A DNA stretch of 64,000 bases, from assembly GCF_000350225.1 (NCBI RefSeq), contig NW_005179046.1:1-64000 (forward strand), given 5' to 3'. The translations under genes and the position numbers were made by a program. Each line of letters starts with the position of its first letter. The first letter of the stretch is position 1. Origin of the DNA: Chondrus crispus (lineage: Eukaryota > Rhodophyta > Florideophyceae > Gigartinales > Gigartinaceae). Below, piece after piece: positions 61,749-64,000 of the stretch. A model generated the notes under the pieces. It was not told where the DNA came from and did not search any database. It saw only the letters and a list, made by a program, of their open reading frames with translations.

Positions 61749-63132
61749 AGTAATTCAGGAGGTCGCGGTCCTCGAATACATTGAAACAATCTCGTGCAGC
61801 GGCAACTAAACGATCGGCAAACTTGCTCTCGTCTTCTTCAGGCTTCTGTCTCGCGTCAGTGACCTTCTCGTAAGCGCGTTGTCGCACGTCATCGGGAAAA
61901 TTACGCTTCATTAGGGCGTGTAATACGAACGGCCACGAACCAGCTAGAGCTGAATTCGAGGAGCGAACTCCGGGAGAGACTTGATTCGTGTACATATCTT
62001 TTGCGGAACCCATGAGATAATACAAGATCGTGAGGGAGCCTAGGCCTTCGGGAACGTGTAGGTCATCGAAGCCGTCACGAATCGAGGCGAGGAACTGCAA
62101 GAGCTTGATAGGGTTCGTGCCGTCGAATGGCTGGAATGACGGGAATGGCGCGTCGAATCTGCGTTTTATGCGGTAGACACTCTCACTCTCGGTCACGTGA
62201 AGAGTAGCTCGTGTATCACGTCACCCGTAATGCCTGTAGGGCACCACAATCGTGAATGGGGCGAGCAAGGTCCGTTGTGGGGCGATCCCAGGACAGTAGG
62301 GGCCCTCGAGAGTCTTGCCCATGTCTAACGACGGACCCACGTGGTCGGGAATCAAGGGCATTGGAGCCTCACAAGTAGTCACCAGTGACCGTGCAGGCGC
62401 CCGTCGCGATTGTAGTTTCGCAGTCACGGCATCTTGATGGGATCCTATTGAGTGTTCTTGATTCGTTGGGCCGCCGACTCCGCGGAAGAACTCCTCTAGA
62501 ACGCGCGAGACGGGAGGTTCATTGCCATCACGGCCAGCTTGAGCTTGAGACTGTCGATCTTGTTCTTGTACACGTTTCGGGGAATTATGATTAGGAGACG
62601 GGTGGGCGGGTTCTTCTCGAACATGCATTCTCGAGGACTCGAGAATTCGCAGGCGGTTACGAATAATCGTGTTTTCGGACATGATGGCCGCGAGTAAGGT
62701 CCTTATTTCTCGGACCTCGTTGGCATTCCTTGTAACTTCAAGATGTAGATCTCGAGAATTTTCACGTAGAGCCTCGAGGCTTTCACGTACCTCGCGTAGT
62801 TCTGTGCGGACTGATAGAAGTAGGTCTTGAATTCCGGTGGGATTCTCCGGCGTAGACCTGAGACGAGATTCTAGCTCACTTCGATCGGGAACTCTTGATG
62901 CAAGCGAATTGAGGCGCTCACGAAAATCGAGGTACATGAGCGGCAGGACGTCGGGCGATTCCATGGTGCCCTCGAGCATTGCGCATTGATCATCGCGAAT
63001 CTCGAAGCTCGCCAACGTGTCAACTGGCGCGCATGTAGACGTGTTCCCGTGTGGATTGCTCGCTGTTTCGAGCGCTTCTCGTTGCATCGCGGGCGGTGCC
63101 GATCGTGCGGCAGATCGGGTCTCGGGTGGCAT
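61749..63132 (-). pseudogene. gag: Gag of family C, one in-frame TGA, truncated
   Basis: From ATG 63132 a 303-residue N-terminal part contains a long helical coiled-coil stretch (about residues 80-170: LRSTPENPTGIQDLLLSVRT, VRESLEALRENSRDLHLEVT). It ends at a TGA (62221-62223). The same frame continues with the capsid domain (FPSFQPFDGTNPIKLLQFL, MKRNFPDDVRQRAYEKVTDA, ESKFADRLVAAARDCFNVF). These pair with YGTDPIQLLPFL, RYLTDDVLGEAYDAAAKA and ESTFADRLETSAFRCTAVF of family B. The protein is cut at 61749. Everything from the zinc knuckle on is missing. Confidence 0.78.
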
Positions 63133-63214
63133 CTCGGGGGAAGGACGAGGTGAAAGGGAAGACTGCCACGGAAGGAGAAGGAAGGAAATCGTGAAAAGGG
63201 AAAGGGAAGTACAC

Positions 63215-63232
63215 TTCTAGGTCTGGAGACCA
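63215..63232 (-). promoter_or_regulatory. Primer binding site of family C
   Basis: On minus TGGTCTCCAGACCTAGAA, one base different from the family A site. It lies one base after the TACA end of the presumptive LTR. Confidence 0.6.
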
Positions 63233-63233
63233 G

Positions 63234-63978
63234 TGTATTAGGACGCGAAACGAGGTCATGTGCTCAGACAAGGGTCGTTCGTGGTGGCGTATACTAGATA
63301 GCTAGGGGGAAGTGGGAGAGGCTTTCGGGCGACTGTAAAACCCGGGTGTGCTCGCGAAACACGGAAGCTAGAAGCGCACGACGCGGTGTTCTCGACCCAG
63401 CGGGGCTAACACACGGCCAGCGAACCGTGCGCGCGAGCGGGGAGGCAACACGCGACGTGGCCACGAGAGTCCTAGGGCGCGAGCGAGGAGAACGAGAGAG
63501 CGTGAACGAGAAAAAGTTAGTTAGTACTGCGCAAAACCAGGAACGAGAGCCGCGTCCTGGGTCCTTGGTTGCTGGTCCCCAAAACCCACGCGGCGCAAGC
63601 GCCAACGACACTATACTGTACTAGATCGCGGTCGAGATGTAACGGCTAGAGCTCACGAGGTCGCGTCATAGTACACACGTGTACAAGCGCGGTAGAAGGT
63701 CCACGTGTGCGCGTGTCGAAAGCAAGCAAGGCTGGTGTAAATGGGCTTGGTACTGTACGTCGGGGTACTTGAGTTATCTAGATATACGTGTACACGAGTA
63801 GCGCGAAAAAGGATACTAGAGTGGCGCGAGTTTGTACCACAGGTGTTAGAGCAAAGGGGAAGTACGTCGGCCCACTGTAAAAGCACGACAAACTGGTCAA
63901 AGTGTGGACCCGGAATGGGACCAGCCCTGGAAGGGGTTGTGTAAGAACACACAAAACAGGGGAGAACCCGAGCCTACA
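63234..63978 (-). repeat. Presumptive 5' LTR of family C
   Basis: On minus it would start TGTAGGCTCGGG (63978) and end CGTCCTAATACA (63234), giving about 745 bp with TGTA/TACA ends as in families A and B. It contains ACACGTGT (63675-63682) and other ACGTGT words. The inner end is set well by the primer site. The outer end rests only on the TGTAG motif, since no second copy is in the window. Confidence 0.45.
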
Positions 63979-64000
63979 GACTAGTATCAGAAACGGGCGG

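Larger units (their letters stand above)
61749..63978 (-). mobile_element. Family C Ty3/gypsy element, 5' part, minus strand
   Basis: Read on minus: presumptive 5' LTR (63978-63234), primer site (63232-63215), leader and gag (63132-61749), cut at the junction with the family A LTR scrap. Gag is homologous to that of family B. Pol is absent. Confidence 0.65.

Overview
The window looks like a repeat-dense stretch of a eukaryotic nuclear genome. A florideophyte red alga such as Chondrus is my best guess. The hint is a sulfotransferase-like relic of the FSTGRSG type, together with compact intron-free gene remnants sitting among nested Ty3/gypsy chromoviruses. This organism call is inference. No prokaryotic features, tRNA, rRNA or CRISPR array were seen.

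Most of the window is retrotransposon. I name four Ty3/gypsy families. Family A has LTRs TGTAGTGCAAT...ATTGCACTACA of about 1.05-1.17 kb and encodes Gag, a -1 shifted Pol (PR-RT-RH-IN-chromodomain) and an antisense ORF (aORF) next to the 3' LTR. Its copies are A0 (3' fragment, about 5345-8901), A1 (complete, 10326-24237, 5-bp target duplication GCGAC), A2 (minus strand, 28928-40452, intact pol), A3 (40453-50139, inserted into the gag of A2) and an LTR scrap (61403-61748). Family B has LTRs TGTAGTATAAC...TTATGCTACA: B1 is a 3' end with a very long aORF (1-3919), and B2 is a 5' part inserted in A3 (50140 to about 55740, cut within pol). Family C is a minus-strand 5' part at 61749-63978. Family D is an old integrase/chromodomain scrap at 8902-9584, followed by an LTR whose promoter carries an array of heat-shock elements.

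Between the LTR elements are islands of other sequence. One at 3920-5340 holds a sulfotransferase-like pseudogene. One at 24243-28927 holds both halves of a decayed PIF/Harbinger transposon: a Myb/SANT-like ORF1 on plus and a DDE transposase on minus. One at 55741-61402 holds unrecognised broken ORFs and a cyclin-box gene at about 59795-60388.

The element proteins form one life cycle. Gag (coiled coil, capsid, CCHC knuckle) packages RNA. Pol is made by a -1 frameshift at an A-rich site at the gag stop, and matures, copies and integrates the element; the chromodomain probably targets chromatin. The aORF is read from the 3' LTR back toward pol. It is the most interesting unexplained component: family A copies conserve a folded N-terminal part and a C-terminal helical module at the protein level, and family B has its own aORF in the same place. 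I recognise no known domain in these proteins.
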